A stretch of DNA of 64,000 nt from Pseudomonas baetica (GCF_002813455.1 NZ_PHHE01000001.1:62001-126000); one strand, 5' to 3'; shown: positions 1 through 13,724, counted from the stretch's first letter. Numbers and translations: made by a program. Notes: generated by a model from the sequence alone, not told the origin.

Positions 1-1
1 A

Positions 2-427
2 CCGGTCAAGGGTCGCACCGTCGCGCAACTGGCGAAAAACGGAATGCGCGTGATCGATGACACTTACAACGCAAACCCCACCTCAATGTGTGCGGCCGTT
101 GATATACTCGCCGGCTTTTCCGGCCGCACCGTCCTGGTGCTCGGAGATATCGGCGAGTTGGGCGATTGGGCGGAGCAGGGGCACCGCGACGTGGGCGAGT
201 ACGCCCGGGGCAAGGTTTCCGCGCTTTATGCCGTTGGGCCGAACATGGTTCACGCCGTAAACGCTTTCGGCGAACAGGCGCATCACTTCGGCACGCAAGC
301 CGAACTGATCCAGGCCCTCGACGCCGAGCAGGACACAAACACCACCATTTTGATCAAGGGTTCGCGCAGTGCAGCGATGGAAAACATCGTTGCAGCTCTG
401 TGCGGGTCCAGTCTGGAGAAACATTAA
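2..427 (+). CDS. murF: MurF, UDP-MurNAc-tripeptide--D-Ala-D-Ala ligase (3' part)
   Basis: This is the C-terminal part of the cytoplasmic ligase that adds D-Ala-D-Ala to UDP-MurNAc-tripeptide, the last step of the soluble peptidoglycan precursor pathway. The frame is open from the window edge, so the start is missing. The motif [11 protein letters not shown] near the left edge belongs to the Mur ligase C-terminal domain, and a Rossmann-like stretch ([11 protein letters not shown]) follows. About 141 codons of the usual roughly 450 are present. The stop codon shares one base with the mraY start (TAATG), so the two genes are probably translationally coupled. The identity is firm because of the motif and the dcw gene order. 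Confidence 0.95.
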   Translation, partial: PVKGRTVAQLAKNGMRVIDDTYNANPTSMCAAVDILAGFSGRTVLVLGDIGELGDWAEQGHRDVGEYARGKVSALYAVGPNMVHAVNAFGEQAHHFGTQAELIQALDAEQDTNTTILIKGSRSAAMENIVAALCGSSLEKH

Positions 428-1509
428 TGCTGCTGCTGCTAGCGGAGTATCTGCAACAGTTCTACAAAGGCTTCGCGGTCTTCCAGTACCTGACCCTGCG
501 CGGGATCCTCGGTGTGCTGACCGCGCTGGTTTTGTCGCTGTGCTATGGCCCGTGGATGATCCGCACTTTGCAGAACCGGCAGATCGGTCAATCCGTGCGT
601 AACGACGGCCCGCAATCGCACCTGTCCAAGTCGGGTACACCGACCATGGGCGGCGCACTGATTCTGTCTTCGATCGGCGTCAGCACCTTGCTCTGGGCTG
701 ATCTGAGCAACCGTTATGTCTGGACCGTGCTGCTGGTGACCCTGCTGTTCGGCGCCATCGGTTGGGTCGACGATTACCGTAAAGTCATCGAGAAGAACTC
801 CCGTGGCCTGCCGAGCCGCTGGAAGTATTTCTGGCAATCGGTGTTTGGCCTCGGCGCGGCGATCTTCCTTTATATGACTGCTGCTACTCCGGTGGAAACC
901 ACACTGATCCTGCCGATGCTCAAGGACTACAGCATTCCGCTGGGCTTTGGCTTCATTGTGCTGACTTACTTCGTGATCGTCGGTTCGAGCAACGCGGTCA
1001 ACCTGACTGACGGCCTCGACGGTCTGGCGATCATGCCAACCGTGATGGTCGGCGGTGGCCTGGGCATTTTCTGCTACCTGTCGGGTAACGTGAAATTCGC
1101 CGAATACCTGCTGATTCCTTATGTACCGGGTGCGGGTGAACTGATCGTGTTCTGCGGTGCGCTGATCGGTGCCGGTCTGGGCTTCCTCTGGTTTAACACC
1201 TACCCGGCCCAAGTCTTCATGGGCGACGTCGGTGCACTGGCACTCGGCGCAGCCCTGGGCACCATCGCGGTGATCGTCCGCCAGGAAATCGTCCTGTTCA
1301 TCATGGGCGGTGTGTTCGTGATGGAAACCCTGTCAGTCGTCATTCAGGTTGCGTCCTTTAAGCTGACCGGTCGCCGTGTATTCCGCATGGCACCGATACA
1401 CCACCACTTTGAACTCAAGGGCTGGCCCGAGCCGCGCGTGATCGTCCGTTTCTGGATCATCACCGTGATTCTCGTGTTGATCGGCCTTGCCACCCTGAAG
1501 CTGAGGTAG
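427..1509 (+). CDS. mraY: MraY, phospho-MurNAc-pentapeptide translocase
   Basis: This integral membrane enzyme transfers phospho-MurNAc-pentapeptide to undecaprenyl phosphate and makes lipid I. The 360-residue product has the normal family length. It carries the hallmark acidic and histidine motifs: WVDDYRK after the third or fourth membrane segment, [10 protein letters not shown], and HHHFELKGW near the C terminus. About ten hydrophobic segments are evident. The ATG at 427 overlaps the murF stop by one base. An in-frame open stretch runs further upstream but lies inside murF, so the overlapping ATG is preferred. Confidence 0.97.
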   Translation: MLLLLAEYLQQFYKGFAVFQYLTLRGILGVLTALVLSLCYGPWMIRTLQNRQIGQSVRNDGPQSHLSKSGTPTMGGALILSSIGVSTLLWADLSNRYVWTVLLVTLLFGAIGWVDDYRKVIEKNSRGLPSRWKYFWQSVFGLGAAIFLYMTAATPVETTLILPMLKDYSIPLGFGFIVLTYFVIVGSSNAVNLTDGLDGLAIMPTVMVGGGLGIFCYLSGNVKFAEYLLIPYVPGAGELIVFCGALIGAGLGFLWFNTYPAQVFMGDVGALALGAALGTIAVIVRQEIVLFIMGGVFVMETLSVVIQVASFKLTGRRVFRMAPIHHHFELKGWPEPRVIVRFWIITVILVLIGLATLKLR

Positions 1510-1514
1510 AACGA

Positions 1515-2861
1515 GTGTCTCTGATCGCTTCTGACCACTTCCGCATCGTTGTCGGCCTCGGCAAGAGCGGCATGTCCCTGGTTCGCTTCCTGGCGAACCG
1601 GGGCACGTCGTTTGCCGTGGCAGACACGCGGGAAAATCCACCGGAACTGGCCACGCTCAAGCGTGACTATCCGCACGTGGAAGTGCGTTGTGGCGAGCTG
1701 GACGTCGAATTTCTGTGCCGTGCCGATGAGCTCTACGTGAGCCCCGGCCTGGCGCTGGCGACCCCGGCCCTGCAAGCCGCTGCGGCCCGTGGCGTGAAAC
1801 TGTCCGGTGACATCGAGCTGTTCGCGCGTAACGCGAAGGCGCCGATTGTGGCCATCAGTGGTTCCAACGCGAAAAGCACCGTCACCACCCTGGTCGGCGA
1901 GATGGCGGCTGCGGCCGGCAAACGCGTGGCGGTGGGCGGCAATCTCGGTACCCCGGCGCTGGATCTGCTCAGCGACGACGTCGAGTTGTACGTGATGGAG
2001 TTGTCGAGCTTTCAGCTGGAAACCACCGATCAGCTCAACGCTGAAGTGGCGACCGTGCTGAACATCAGCGAAGACCACATGGATCGCTACAGCGGTCTGC
2101 CGGCGTACCACCTGGCCAAGCACCGGATCTTCCGTGGTGCGAAGCAGTTCGTGGTCAACCGTCAGGACGCGCTGACCCGGCCGCTGATGGGCGAGGGCCA
2201 GCCGTGCTGGACCTTCGGTTTGAGCAAGCCTGATTTCAAGGCATTCGGTATCCGTGAGGAAGATGGCGAGAAGTATCTGGCCTTCGAATTCCAGAACCTG
2301 ATGCCGGTACGCGAGCTGAAAATTCGTGGCGCGCACAACCAGTCCAACGCACTGGCGGCGCTGGCGCTCGGCCATGCGGTCGGCCTGCCGTTCGACGCGA
2401 TGCTGGCGGCCCTGCGCACCTTCGCCGGTCTCGAACATCGCTGCCAGTGGGTGCGTGATCTGGACGGCGTCGCTTACTACAACGATTCCAAAGCCACCAA
2501 CGTTGGCGCCGCACTGGCGGCCATCGAAGGCCTGGGTGCGGACATCGACGGCAAGGTCATTCTGATCGCCGGTGGTGATGGCAAAGGTGCCGAGTTCAAC
2601 GACCTGCGTGATCCGGTGGCAGCCAACTGCCGCGCCGTGATCCTGATGGGCCGCGACTCCGACAAGATCGGCGCGGCCATCGGCGATGGCGTGCCACTGA
2701 TTCGCGCAACCTCCCTGGTTGATGCTGTCGCGCAATGCCGCGCTGCCGCCCAACCGGGTGACGTGGTGCTGCTGTCGCCGGCCTGTGCCAGTTTCGACAT
2801 GTTCAAGAATTACGAAGACCGTGGTCACCAGTTCGTCCGCGCCGTGGAGGAATTGGCATGA
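1515..2861 (+). CDS. murD: MurD, UDP-MurNAc-L-alanine--D-glutamate ligase
   Basis: MurD is a cytoplasmic ATP-dependent ligase that adds D-glutamate to UDP-MurNAc-L-Ala. The 448-residue product has an N-terminal Rossmann domain (VVGLGKSGMS), a P-loop (SGSNAKSTVTTL) and the central Mur ligase histidine region (NISEDHMDRY). It starts at a GTG five bases after the mraY stop, which gives the expected N terminus MSLIASDHFR. It ends in an ATGA overlap with ftsW, so it sits inside one continuous operon. Confidence 0.97.
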   Translation: MSLIASDHFRIVVGLGKSGMSLVRFLANRGTSFAVADTRENPPELATLKRDYPHVEVRCGELDVEFLCRADELYVSPGLALATPALQAAAARGVKLSGDIELFARNAKAPIVAISGSNAKSTVTTLVGEMAAAAGKRVAVGGNLGTPALDLLSDDVELYVMELSSFQLETTDQLNAEVATVLNISEDHMDRYSGLPAYHLAKHRIFRGAKQFVVNRQDALTRPLMGEGQPCWTFGLSKPDFKAFGIREEDGEKYLAFEFQNLMPVRELKIRGAHNQSNALAALALGHAVGLPFDAMLAALRTFAGLEHRCQWVRDLDGVAYYNDSKATNVGAALAAIEGLGADIDGKVILIAGGDGKGAEFNDLRDPVAANCRAVILMGRDSDKIGAAIGDGVPLIRATSLVDAVAQCRAAAQPGDVVLLSPACASFDMFKNYEDRGHQFVRAVEELA

Positions 2862-4075
2862 ACCTGAGAAATATCATCAAGCCGTACCCGTCGCCGCTGA
2901 TTACCGGACGCGGCATCGATCTCGACTTCCCGATGCTCGCCGGTTGCCTGGCGCTGCTCGGCCTGGGTCTGATCATGATCGCTTCGGCCTCCACCGAAGT
3001 GGCGGCCGCGCAGTCGGGCAGTCCGCTGTATTACATGATCCGCCACCTTATCTATGTGGTGCTGGGATTGGGCGCGTGCATCATCACCATGATGATTCCG
3101 ATCGCCACCTGGCAACGTCTCGGCTGGTTGATGCTGCTCGGTGCATTTGGCCTGCTGATCATGGTGATCATCCCGGGGATCGGCCGTGAGGTTAACGGTT
3201 CGATGCGCTGGATCGGTTTCAGCTTCTTCAACGTGCAGCCGTCGGAGATCGCCAAGGTATTCGTGGTGATTTACCTCGCCGGTTATCTGGTGCGTCGCCA
3301 GAAAGAAGTGCGCGAGAGCTGGATGGGTTTCTTCAAGCCGTTCATCGTGCTGCTGCCAATGGCCGGCCTGTTGCTGATGGAGCCGGACTTCGGCGCCACC
3401 GTAGTGATGATGGGCGCCGCGGCGGCGATGCTGTTCCTTGGCGGGGTCGGCCTGTTCCGCTTCTCGCTGATGGTGGTGCTGGCGGTCGGGGCCGTGGTGT
3501 TGTTGATTCAGATGCAGCCGTATCGAATGGCGCGTCTGACCAACTTCGCTGACCCGTGGGCGGACCAGTTCGGTGCCGGTTACCAGTTGTCGCAAGCCTT
3601 GATCGCGTTTGGTCGCGGTGAATGGCTGGGCGTGGGCCTGGGCAACAGCGTGCAGAAGCAGTTCTACCTGCCGGAAGCGCACACCGATTTCGTGTTCTCG
3701 GTATTGGCCGAAGAGCTCGGCGCCGTGGGCTCGCTGTGCACCGTGGCGCTGTTCGTGTTCGTGTGTATTCGCGGCATGTACATCGGCTTGTGGGCCGAGA
3801 AGGCCAAACAGTTTTTTGCCGCGTATGTGGCTTACGGCCTGTCGTTCCTGTGGATTGGTCAGTTCCTGATCAACATCGGTGTGAACGTCGGCCTGCTGCC
3901 AACCAAGGGTCTGACCTTGCCGTTCCTCAGTTATGGCGGCAGTTCGTTGGTGATCTGCTGTGCCTGTCTTGGCTTGTTGCTGAGGATCGAGTGGGAGAGT
4001 CGAACCCACCTGGGCAGTGAAGAGATGGAATTCCATGAGAGCGACTTCGCTGAGGAGCCGAATCATGGACGCTAA
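2858..4075 (+). CDS. ftsW: FtsW, lipid II glycosyltransferase of the divisome (SEDS family)
   Basis: FtsW is a SEDS-family polytopic membrane protein that polymerises septal peptidoglycan glycan strands with a class B PBP partner. The 405-residue product has about ten hydrophobic segments, the conserved motif LPFLSYGGSSLV near the C terminus, and the extracytoplasmic loop residues PEAHTDFVFS. The start overlaps the murD stop (ATGA) and the end overlaps murG by 11 bases. A cytoplasmic, acidic C-terminal tail follows the last membrane segment. Confidence 0.97.
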   Translation: MNLRNIIKPYPSPLITGRGIDLDFPMLAGCLALLGLGLIMIASASTEVAAAQSGSPLYYMIRHLIYVVLGLGACIITMMIPIATWQRLGWLMLLGAFGLLIMVIIPGIGREVNGSMRWIGFSFFNVQPSEIAKVFVVIYLAGYLVRRQKEVRESWMGFFKPFIVLLPMAGLLLMEPDFGATVVMMGAAAAMLFLGGVGLFRFSLMVVLAVGAVVLLIQMQPYRMARLTNFADPWADQFGAGYQLSQALIAFGRGEWLGVGLGNSVQKQFYLPEAHTDFVFSVLAEELGAVGSLCTVALFVFVCIRGMYIGLWAEKAKQFFAAYVAYGLSFLWIGQFLINIGVNVGLLPTKGLTLPFLSYGGSSLVICCACLGLLLRIEWESRTHLGSEEMEFHESDFAEEPNHGR

Positions 4076-5127
4076 CGTATTGATCATGGCCGGCGGAACC
4101 GGCGGCCACGTATTCCCTGCACTGGCTTGTGCCCGCGAGTTTCAGGCACGCGGCTACACCGTGCACTGGCTCGGCACGCCACGCGGAATCGAAAACGAGC
4201 TGGTTCCGGCCGCCGGGCTGCAATTGCACCGAATCAACGCCACCGGCCTGCGCGGCAAGGGCAAGCTGTCGCTGCTCAAAGCGCCGTTCATGCTGCTCAA
4301 ATCGGTATGGCAGGCGCGGGCGATCATTCGTCGTCTGAAACCGGTGTGCGTGGTCGGCTTCGGTGGTTATGTGACTGGGCCCGGTGGCCTCGCCGCGAAA
4401 CTGGCCGGTGTGCCCGTGATCGTTCACGAGCAGAACGCTGTCGCCGGCACCGCCAATCGGTTGCTGGTGCCGTTCGCCGCCCGAGTGTGTGAAGCGTTCC
4501 CCGACACCTTTACTCTGTCGGACAGCCGCCGTACCACCGGCAATCCGGTGCGCAGCGAGCTGTTCCTCGACACATTGCGACCTGCTCTGGCAGGGCGCAA
4601 AGCGCGTTTGCTGATCCTGGGCGGAAGCCTGGGCGCAGAACCGTTGAACAAATTGCTGCCTGAAGCCCTGGCCCAAGTCGCTGCCGATTTGCGTCCGGAA
4701 GTGTTTCATCAGGCCGGCAAAAACCACGATGAAGTGACTGCAGAGCGCTACCGCGCCGCCGGCGTGGAAGCGCAGGTGCAGCCATTCATCAAAGACATGG
4801 CCCAGGCCTATGGCTGGGCTGACCTGGTGGTGTGCCGTGCAGGCGCGTTGACCATCAGTGAGCTGGCTGCCGCCGGTCTGCCCTCGATGCTGGTGCCTTT
4901 GCCCCACGCGATCGACGATCACCAGACCCGCAACGCCGATTATTTGGCCCGTGAAGGCGCAGCCTTCCTGATGCCGCAAAGAACGACTGGTGCCGCGGAC
5001 CTTGCCGCGCGCCTGACAGAGGTCTTGATGCAACCGCAACGACTCGAAGAAATGGCCCAAGCGGCCCGCCGTCTGGCGAAACCCGATGCCACCCGTAGCG
5101 TGGTCGATACCTGTCTGGAGGTGGTCC

Positions 5128-5135
<8 letters not shown>
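4065..5135 (+). CDS. murG: MurG, lipid II synthase (GlcNAc transferase)
   Basis: MurG adds GlcNAc to lipid I on the inner face of the membrane to make lipid II. The 356-residue product begins [19 protein letters not shown], with the glycine-rich G loop that binds the acceptor. A second glycine-rich motif ([11 protein letters not shown]) and the UDP-GlcNAc region ([17 protein letters not shown]) follow. The ATG at 4065 is chosen because it gives this canonical N terminus; the open frame begins earlier, inside ftsW. It overlaps ftsW by 11 bases and murC by 8. Confidence 0.97.
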
Positions 5136-7559
<2,424 letters not shown>

Positions 7560-7563
7560 GACC

Positions 7564-8430
7564 ATGCAAGGCGCTCAGCTCCGACATCAGCCTCCCGCAC
7601 CCGGCCGCAAGCCGGTGCCGCGGGGTGCCAGCCGAATGGTGGCGAAAGAGCCGATGTCCGCGCGCCTGCCGAAAGCCAACTTCGGTTTTCTGAAAAGCCT
7701 GTTCTGGCCAGTGCTGCTGGTGGTGCTCGGCTTCGGTACTTATGAAGGCGCGCAGCGTTTGCTGCCGTACGCCGACCGGCCGATCACCAAGATCGCCGTG
7801 CAGGGCGACCTGAGCTACATCAGCCAGCAAGCGGTGCAGCAGCGGATCGCCCCTTTTGTGGCGGCGAGCTTCTTTACCATCGATCTGGCGAGCATGCGCA
7901 AGGAGCTTGAGCAAATGCCCTGGATCGCCCACGCCGAAGTGCGTCGGGTGTGGCCGGATCAAGTGGTGATCCGCCTCGAAGAGCAACTGCCGGTGGCGCG
8001 TTGGGGCGACGAGTCGTTGCTGAACAACCAGGGCCAGGCGTTTACGCCAAGGGAGCTGGCGAACTACGAACACCTGCCACAGCTGTTCGGCCCACAACGG
8101 GCCCAGCAGCAAGTGATGCAGCAGTACCAGGTGCTGAGCCAGATGCTGCGGCCGTTGGGCTTCTCGATTGCACGCCTGGAATTGCGTGAACGCGGGAGCT
8201 GGTTCCTGACTACCGGTGCCGGCAGTTCCGGCCCCGGCATCGAGTTGCTGTTGGGACGCGGCAACCTGGTGGAAAAGATGCGCCGCTTTATCGCCATCTA
8301 TGACAAGACGCTCAAAGAACAGATTACGAACATTGCGCGCATCGATCTGCGCTACGCCAACGGCCTCGCTGTTGGCTGGCGGGAACCAGTAGCGCCGACG
8401 ACAGCCCAACCCGCTGTCGCAAAGAATTAA
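7564..8430 (+). CDS. ftsQ: FtsQ, divisome assembly protein
   Basis: FtsQ is a bitopic inner-membrane protein that links early and late divisome components through FtsB/FtsL. The 288-residue product has a basic cytoplasmic N terminus of about 40 residues, one membrane segment (about residues 44-62, [18 protein letters not shown]), then a POTRA domain beginning [14 protein letters not shown] and the FtsQ beta domain. It begins four bases after the ddlB stop. The ftsA start lies 15 bases downstream, after a purine-rich ribosome site. Confidence 0.95.
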   Translation: MQGAQLRHQPPAPGRKPVPRGASRMVAKEPMSARLPKANFGFLKSLFWPVLLVVLGFGTYEGAQRLLPYADRPITKIAVQGDLSYISQQAVQQRIAPFVAASFFTIDLASMRKELEQMPWIAHAEVRRVWPDQVVIRLEEQLPVARWGDESLLNNQGQAFTPRELANYEHLPQLFGPQRAQQQVMQQYQVLSQMLRPLGFSIARLELRERGSWFLTTGAGSSGPGIELLLGRGNLVEKMRRFIAIYDKTLKEQITNIARIDLRYANGLAVGWREPVAPTTAQPAVAKN

Positions 8431-8445
8431 GAAGAGGCAGGACCC

Positions 8446-9705
8446 ATGGCAAACGTGCAAAGCGGCAAAATGATCGTCGGTCTGGATATCGGCACCTCCA
8501 AGGTGGTGGCGCTGGTAGGCGAGGTCGCGGACGACGGCACGCTGGAAATCGTCGGTATCGGTACTCATCCGTCCCGCGGCCTGAAAAAAGGCGTGGTGGT
8601 GAACATCGAGTCCACCGTGCAATCGATCCAGCGCGCGATCGAAGAAGCCCAACTGATGGCGGGCTGCCGCATTCACTCGGCGTTCGTCGGCGTGGCGGGT
8701 AATCACATTCGCAGCCTGAACTCCCACGGCATCGTCGCAATCCGTGATCGCGAAGTCAGCTCGGCCGACCTTGAGCGTGTTCTCGACGCTGCCCAGGCCG
8801 TGGCGATCCCGGCTGATCAGCGCGTGCTGCACACCCTGCCGCAGGATTACGTGATCGATAACCAGGAAGGCGTTCGCGAGCCACTGGGCATGTCCGGCGT
8901 GCGTCTGGAAGCCAAGGTTCACGTGGTCACCTGCGCCGTCAACGCCGCACAGAACATTGAAAAATGCGTGCGTCGCTGCGGTCTGGAAATCGACGACATC
9001 ATTCTTGAGCAACTGGCATCGGCCTACTCGGTGCTGACCGACGACGAGAAAGAACTGGGCGTGTGCCTGGTCGACATCGGCGGCGGCACCACCGACATCG
9101 CGATCTTCACCGAAGGCGCGATCCGCCACACCGCGGTGATCCCGATTGCCGGTGATCAGGTGACCAACGACATCGCCATGGCGTTGCGCACTCCAACCCA
9201 GTACGCCGAAGAAATCAAGATTCGCTACGCCTGCGCCCTGGCCAAACTGGCCGGTGCCGGCGAAACCATCAAGGTGCCAAGCGTTGGCGACCGTCCACCG
9301 CGTGAACTGTCGCGTCAGGCCCTGGCCGAAGTGGTCGAGCCGCGTTACGACGAACTGTTCACCCTGATTCAGGCCGAACTGCGTCGCAGTGGTTACGAAG
9401 ACCTGATCCCGGCCGGCATCGTCCTGACCGGCGGTACGTCGAAGATGGAAGGCGCGACAGAACTCGCCGAAGAAATCTTCCACATGCCTGTACGCCTCGG
9501 TGTCCCGCATGGCGTGAAAGGTCTGGATGACGTAGTGCGCAACCCGATTTATTCCACTGGCGTGGGCTTGTTGATGTACGGCCTGCAAAAGCAGTCCGAC
9601 GGGATTTCGTTCTCGGGCATCGGCAGCCGCGACAGCTACAGCAACGAAGAACCACAGGCGCCGTTGCTGGATCGATTGAAGAAGTGGGTGCAAGGCAACT
9701 TCTAA
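8446..9705 (+). CDS. ftsA: FtsA, actin-like membrane tether of FtsZ
   Basis: FtsA is an actin-fold ATPase that anchors FtsZ filaments to the membrane and recruits later division proteins. The 419-residue product shows the phosphate 1 motif (VGLDIGTSKVVALVG), the phosphate 2 motif (LVDIGGGTTDIAIF) and the adenosine motif (GIVLTGGTSKMEG). The C terminus LLDRLKKWVQGNF is the amphipathic membrane-targeting helix. A ribosome site (AAGAGGCAGG) precedes the ATG. The stop is followed by a 67-base gap to ftsZ. Confidence 0.97.
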   Translation: MANVQSGKMIVGLDIGTSKVVALVGEVADDGTLEIVGIGTHPSRGLKKGVVVNIESTVQSIQRAIEEAQLMAGCRIHSAFVGVAGNHIRSLNSHGIVAIRDREVSSADLERVLDAAQAVAIPADQRVLHTLPQDYVIDNQEGVREPLGMSGVRLEAKVHVVTCAVNAAQNIEKCVRRCGLEIDDIILEQLASAYSVLTDDEKELGVCLVDIGGGTTDIAIFTEGAIRHTAVIPIAGDQVTNDIAMALRTPTQYAEEIKIRYACALAKLAGAGETIKVPSVGDRPPRELSRQALAEVVEPRYDELFTLIQAELRRSGYEDLIPAGIVLTGGTSKMEGATELAEEIFHMPVRLGVPHGVKGLDDVVRNPIYSTGVGLLMYGLQKQSDGISFSGIGSRDSYSNEEPQAPLLDRLKKWVQGNF

Positions 9706-9772
9706 AGCTTTACCGCAACACCGCAACAAACAGCAGTAGGCGAAAAAACTAGAGAATGTAAGGAGAGGGAAA

Positions 9773-10969
9773 ATGTTCGAACTCGTAGACAACATCCCCG
9801 CAAGCCCGGTAATCAAAGTTATCGGTGTTGGCGGTGGCGGCGGCAACGCTGTCAATCACATGGTCAAGAGCAACATCGAAGGCGTCGAGTTCATCTGCGC
9901 CAACACTGATGCTCAAGCGCTGAAAAACATCGGCGCGCGCACCATCCTGCAACTGGGCACCGGCGTGACCAAAGGTCTCGGCGCTGGCGCCAACCCTGAA
10001 GTAGGTCGTCAGGCCGCTCTCGAAGACCGTGAGCGCATTGCCGAAGTCCTGCAGGGCACCAACATGGTGTTCATCACCACTGGCATGGGCGGCGGTACCG
10101 GTACCGGTGCAGCACCGATCATCGCCGAAGTGGCCAAGGAAATGGGCATTCTGACCGTTGCGGTCGTGACTCGTCCGTTCCCGTTCGAAGGCCGCAAGCG
10201 TATGCAGATCGCCGATGAAGGCATCCGCATGCTGTCCGAAAGCGTCGACTCGTTGATCACCATTCCTAACGAGAAGCTGCTGACCATCCTCGGTAAAGAC
10301 GCAAGCCTCTTGTCGGCTTTCGCCAAGGCTGACGATGTACTGGCCGGTGCCGTTCGCGGTATCTCCGACATCATCAAGCGTCCGGGCATGATCAACGTCG
10401 ACTTCGCCGACGTGCGTACCGTGATGAGCGAAATGGGCATGGCAATGATGGGCACTGGCTGCGCCAGCGGTCCGAACCGTGCACGTGAAGCCACCGAAGC
10501 GGCCATTCGTAACCCGCTGCTGGAAGACGTGAACCTGCAAGGCGCACGCGGCATCCTGGTGAACATCACCGCCGGTCCTGACCTGTCTCTGGGTGAGTAC
10601 TCCGACGTGGGTAGCATCATCGAAGCCTTCGCTTCCGAGCACGCCATGGTCAAGGTCGGTACCGTTATCGATCCGGACATGCGCGACGAGCTGCACGTAA
10701 CCGTGGTTGCCACTGGTCTGGGCGCGAAAATCGAGAAACCTGTGAAGGTCATCGACAACACCGTTCACACCTCCATGGCATCTGCCCAGGTGCAACAACC
10801 GGCTGCGGCCCGTCAGGAAGCGCCAGCGGTGAACTACCGTGATCTGGACCGTCCGACCGTCATGCGCAACCAGGCTCAGGCCGGTGCTGCGGCTGCCGCG
10901 AAGATGAATCCGCAAGATGACCTGGACTACCTGGACATCCCGGCATTCCTGCGTCGTCAGGCCGATTGA
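9773..10969 (+). CDS. ftsZ: FtsZ, tubulin-like division GTPase
   Basis: FtsZ polymerises into the Z ring at midcell. The 398-residue product has the tubulin signature GGGTGTG at residues 106-112, the N-terminal nucleotide site VIGVGGGGGNAVNHM, and the conserved C-terminal peptide DYLDIPAFLRRQAD that binds FtsA and ZipA. A variable, Ala/Gln-rich linker precedes that tail. A strong ribosome site (AAGGAGAGGG) lies just before the ATG. No clear terminator is seen between ftsZ and lpxC, so read-through into lpxC is possible. Confidence 0.98.
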   Translation: MFELVDNIPASPVIKVIGVGGGGGNAVNHMVKSNIEGVEFICANTDAQALKNIGARTILQLGTGVTKGLGAGANPEVGRQAALEDRERIAEVLQGTNMVFITTGMGGGTGTGAAPIIAEVAKEMGILTVAVVTRPFPFEGRKRMQIADEGIRMLSESVDSLITIPNEKLLTILGKDASLLSAFAKADDVLAGAVRGISDIIKRPGMINVDFADVRTVMSEMGMAMMGTGCASGPNRAREATEAAIRNPLLEDVNLQGARGILVNITAGPDLSLGEYSDVGSIIEAFASEHAMVKVGTVIDPDMRDELHVTVVATGLGAKIEKPVKVIDNTVHTSMASAQVQQPAAARQEAPAVNYRDLDRPTVMRNQAQAGAAAAAKMNPQDDLDYLDIPAFLRRQAD

Positions 10970-11000
10970 TGGAATGTATCAGGGCTATGAAGGTGATTGG

Positions 11001-11029
11001 TGTTCAGCAAAGGCTCGGTCTGCTATTAT
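11001..11029 (+). promoter_or_regulatory. Candidate sigma-70 promoter of lpxC
   Basis: In the 112-base gap between ftsZ and lpxC there is an extended -10 (TGCTATTAT, hexamer 11024-11029). A weak -35-like TGTTCA lies 17 bases upstream at 11001-11006. It would give a transcript with a leader of roughly 45-50 bases before the lpxC ATG. This is a pattern match only; no start site is known here. Confidence 0.45.
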
Positions 11030-11045
11030 CGCCAGCCTTTGTTGA

Positions 11046-11993
<948 letters not shown>

Positions 11994-12017
11994 GTAAAAA
12001 ACCTCTCTAGTTTTTTG

Positions 12018-12044
12018 AAGGCCATCCTTGGATGGCCTTTTTTT
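12018..12044 (+). terminator. Rho-independent terminator after lpxC
   Basis: A perfect 8-bp stem (GGCCATCC / GGATGGCC) with a two-base nominal loop is followed by seven T. It lies 25 bases after the lpxC stop and closes the dcw-lpxC transcription unit. Confidence 0.92.
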
Positions 12045-12077
12045 ATGCCCGCAGTTTTTGTATTGCCGGGGCGCCTA

Positions 12078-12142
12078 TTCGCGAGCAGGCTCGCTCCCAC
12101 ATTTGAAGTGCATTCCCCCGTGGGAGCGAGCCTGCTCGCGAA
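12078..12142. repeat. Inverted pair of REP elements
   Basis: Two copies of the Pseudomonas REP core (TTCGCGAGCAGGCTCGCTCC, 12078-12100, and its reverse complement at 12120-12142) face each other across a 19-base spacer. They lie between the lpxC terminator and the convergent cyclase gene, a typical gene-end position. Confidence 0.85.
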
Positions 12143-12169
12143 GGCGCCGGTGCAATCGCCACAGAACGC

Positions 12170-13678
12170 TCAGGCTGCCACCACCACCCGGTTTCTCCCA
12201 CCTTCCTTGGCCTGATACAACGCCTTGTCCGCCGCAAACAGCAGTTGCTCCAGGGTCATCTCACTGGCCGCTGTCCAGCTACTGATACCGATACTCACCG
12301 TCATCGGCATCTGTGCTCCGTCGCGCAACGGCAGTCGCTCCACTGCCTGACGGATATGCTCGGCAATCTGTTGCGCACCCGCACTGTCGGTCTCGGCCAG
12401 AATCACTGAAAACTCCTCACCGCCATACCGCGCTACCAGATCCGCCGGCCGGCGTACGTTCGCCGTGATGACCTTGGCCAACTCGCGCAACGCCTGATCC
12501 CCGGCCTGATGCCCGTGCCGGTCGTTGAACGCCTTGAAGTGATCGGCATCGATCATCATCACCGATAGCGGCTGGCCCGAGCGCTGGGCGCGGAACCACT
12601 CGTGGCGCAGCGCCTGATCGAGCATTCGGCGGTTGGCCAAGCCGGTCAGTGGGTCGGTGGCCGCCAGTTGCGCCAGTTCGTGCTCGGCGCGTTGGCGCAA
12701 GCGCAGTTCGCGGGCAAGCAGCCAGGTCAGCCACAACAACCCCATACACAACACGCCAGTTGCGCCGCTGATCAGCATCGCCGTCCGTCGCCAGGTGCCA
12801 AACACCTCATCACTGGACAACGCGACCATCACGATCAGTGGCAAGTTACCGACCCGCGAATAGGTATAGAGACGCTGTTGGTGGTCCATGCTTGAAATGC
12901 TGCTGAAACTGCCATTGCCACTACGGTCGCGCAGAATCCGTATCACATTGGGCCGGTTACCGAAGCTTTTGCCGATCGAGTCGCTTTGCAGGTACGGCTT
13001 CTGCGCCAGCAACACGCCGTCGTTGTCGATGATGTTCAGGGTACTGTCGTTGCCGATGTCGAGGCTGTTGAATAGCTGGTCGAAGTAATCCAGTTTCAAC
13101 GAGGCCACGGCCACCCCGGCGAACTCGCCGTTTTCCGAGGAAATGCGTCGGCTGAAACTGATACGCCATTGGTTCGCTTCATCGCAATCGCAACGGGTCT
13201 TGAATGGACGGCTGATGAACATGCCGGTGTCGCGCTTGAACGCATGGGCAAGGAAGTAATCGCGGTCGGCGAAATTGCCCGGTTTTGCTTCGATCCGCGA
13301 GGAGTCAGCGACCACATCGCCGTGTTTGTCGAGCAGCAGTATGTCGCCCTTGAAACGGGCAGCGGTCGAACGGTCGAATAACGCCAGATGACGGATCTGC
13401 GGGCTCACGTCGCGTAAGTCATCGCGCTGCGAGGCGGCGATCAGGCCTTGCAGGGTCAGGTCGTACAACTCGACGGTGCGTAACACGTCGGCGTCGATCA
13501 ACTGAGCGATGGTGGTGGCGCTGCGGGTAGCCGATTCCTGAGCATTGGCGTGCTCACGAATCAGTAGAAAAGTGACGATGCAGATAATCGCGATCACGGT
13601 CAGCAAACTGCCGCAAATCAGCAGCAGTTCGGGGCGTCCGGTCTTGCCCGAAGCGGGTGGGGTTCGACTCGCGATCAT
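12170..13678 (-). CDS. Membrane diguanylate cyclase (Cache-type sensor plus GGDEF)
   Basis: The predicted 502-residue inner-membrane protein would make cyclic di-GMP from two GTP. An N-terminal membrane segment (about residues 20-42) is followed by a periplasmic region of about 250 residues that looks like a double Cache sensor, then a second membrane segment near residue 305. The GGDEF domain has an intact active site GGEEF at 419-423 and an upstream RPAD at 410-413 that fits the RxxD inhibitory site, so product inhibition is likely. It is convergent with lpxC and read alone. The signal sensed is unknown. Confidence 0.9.
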   Translation of the reverse strand: MIASRTPPASGKTGRPELLLICGSLLTVIAIICIVTFLLIREHANAQESATRSATTIAQLIDADVLRTVELYDLTLQGLIAASQRDDLRDVSPQIRHLALFDRSTAARFKGDILLLDKHGDVVADSSRIEAKPGNFADRDYFLAHAFKRDTGMFISRPFKTRCDCDEANQWRISFSRRISSENGEFAGVAVASLKLDYFDQLFNSLDIGNDSTLNIIDNDGVLLAQKPYLQSDSIGKSFGNRPNVIRILRDRSGNGSFSSISSMDHQQRLYTYSRVGNLPLIVMVALSSDEVFGTWRRTAMLISGATGVLCMGLLWLTWLLARELRLRQRAEHELAQLAATDPLTGLANRRMLDQALRHEWFRAQRSGQPLSVMMIDADHFKAFNDRHGHQAGDQALRELAKVITANVRRPADLVARYGGEEFSVILAETDSAGAQQIAEHIRQAVERLPLRDGAQMPMTVSIGISSWTAASEMTLEQLLFAADKALYQAKEGGRNRVVVAA

Positions 13679-13724
13679 GATGGAGTTATCGGTTGGGAAG
13701 TTTTATAAGCGTAGTTGCAGGCAC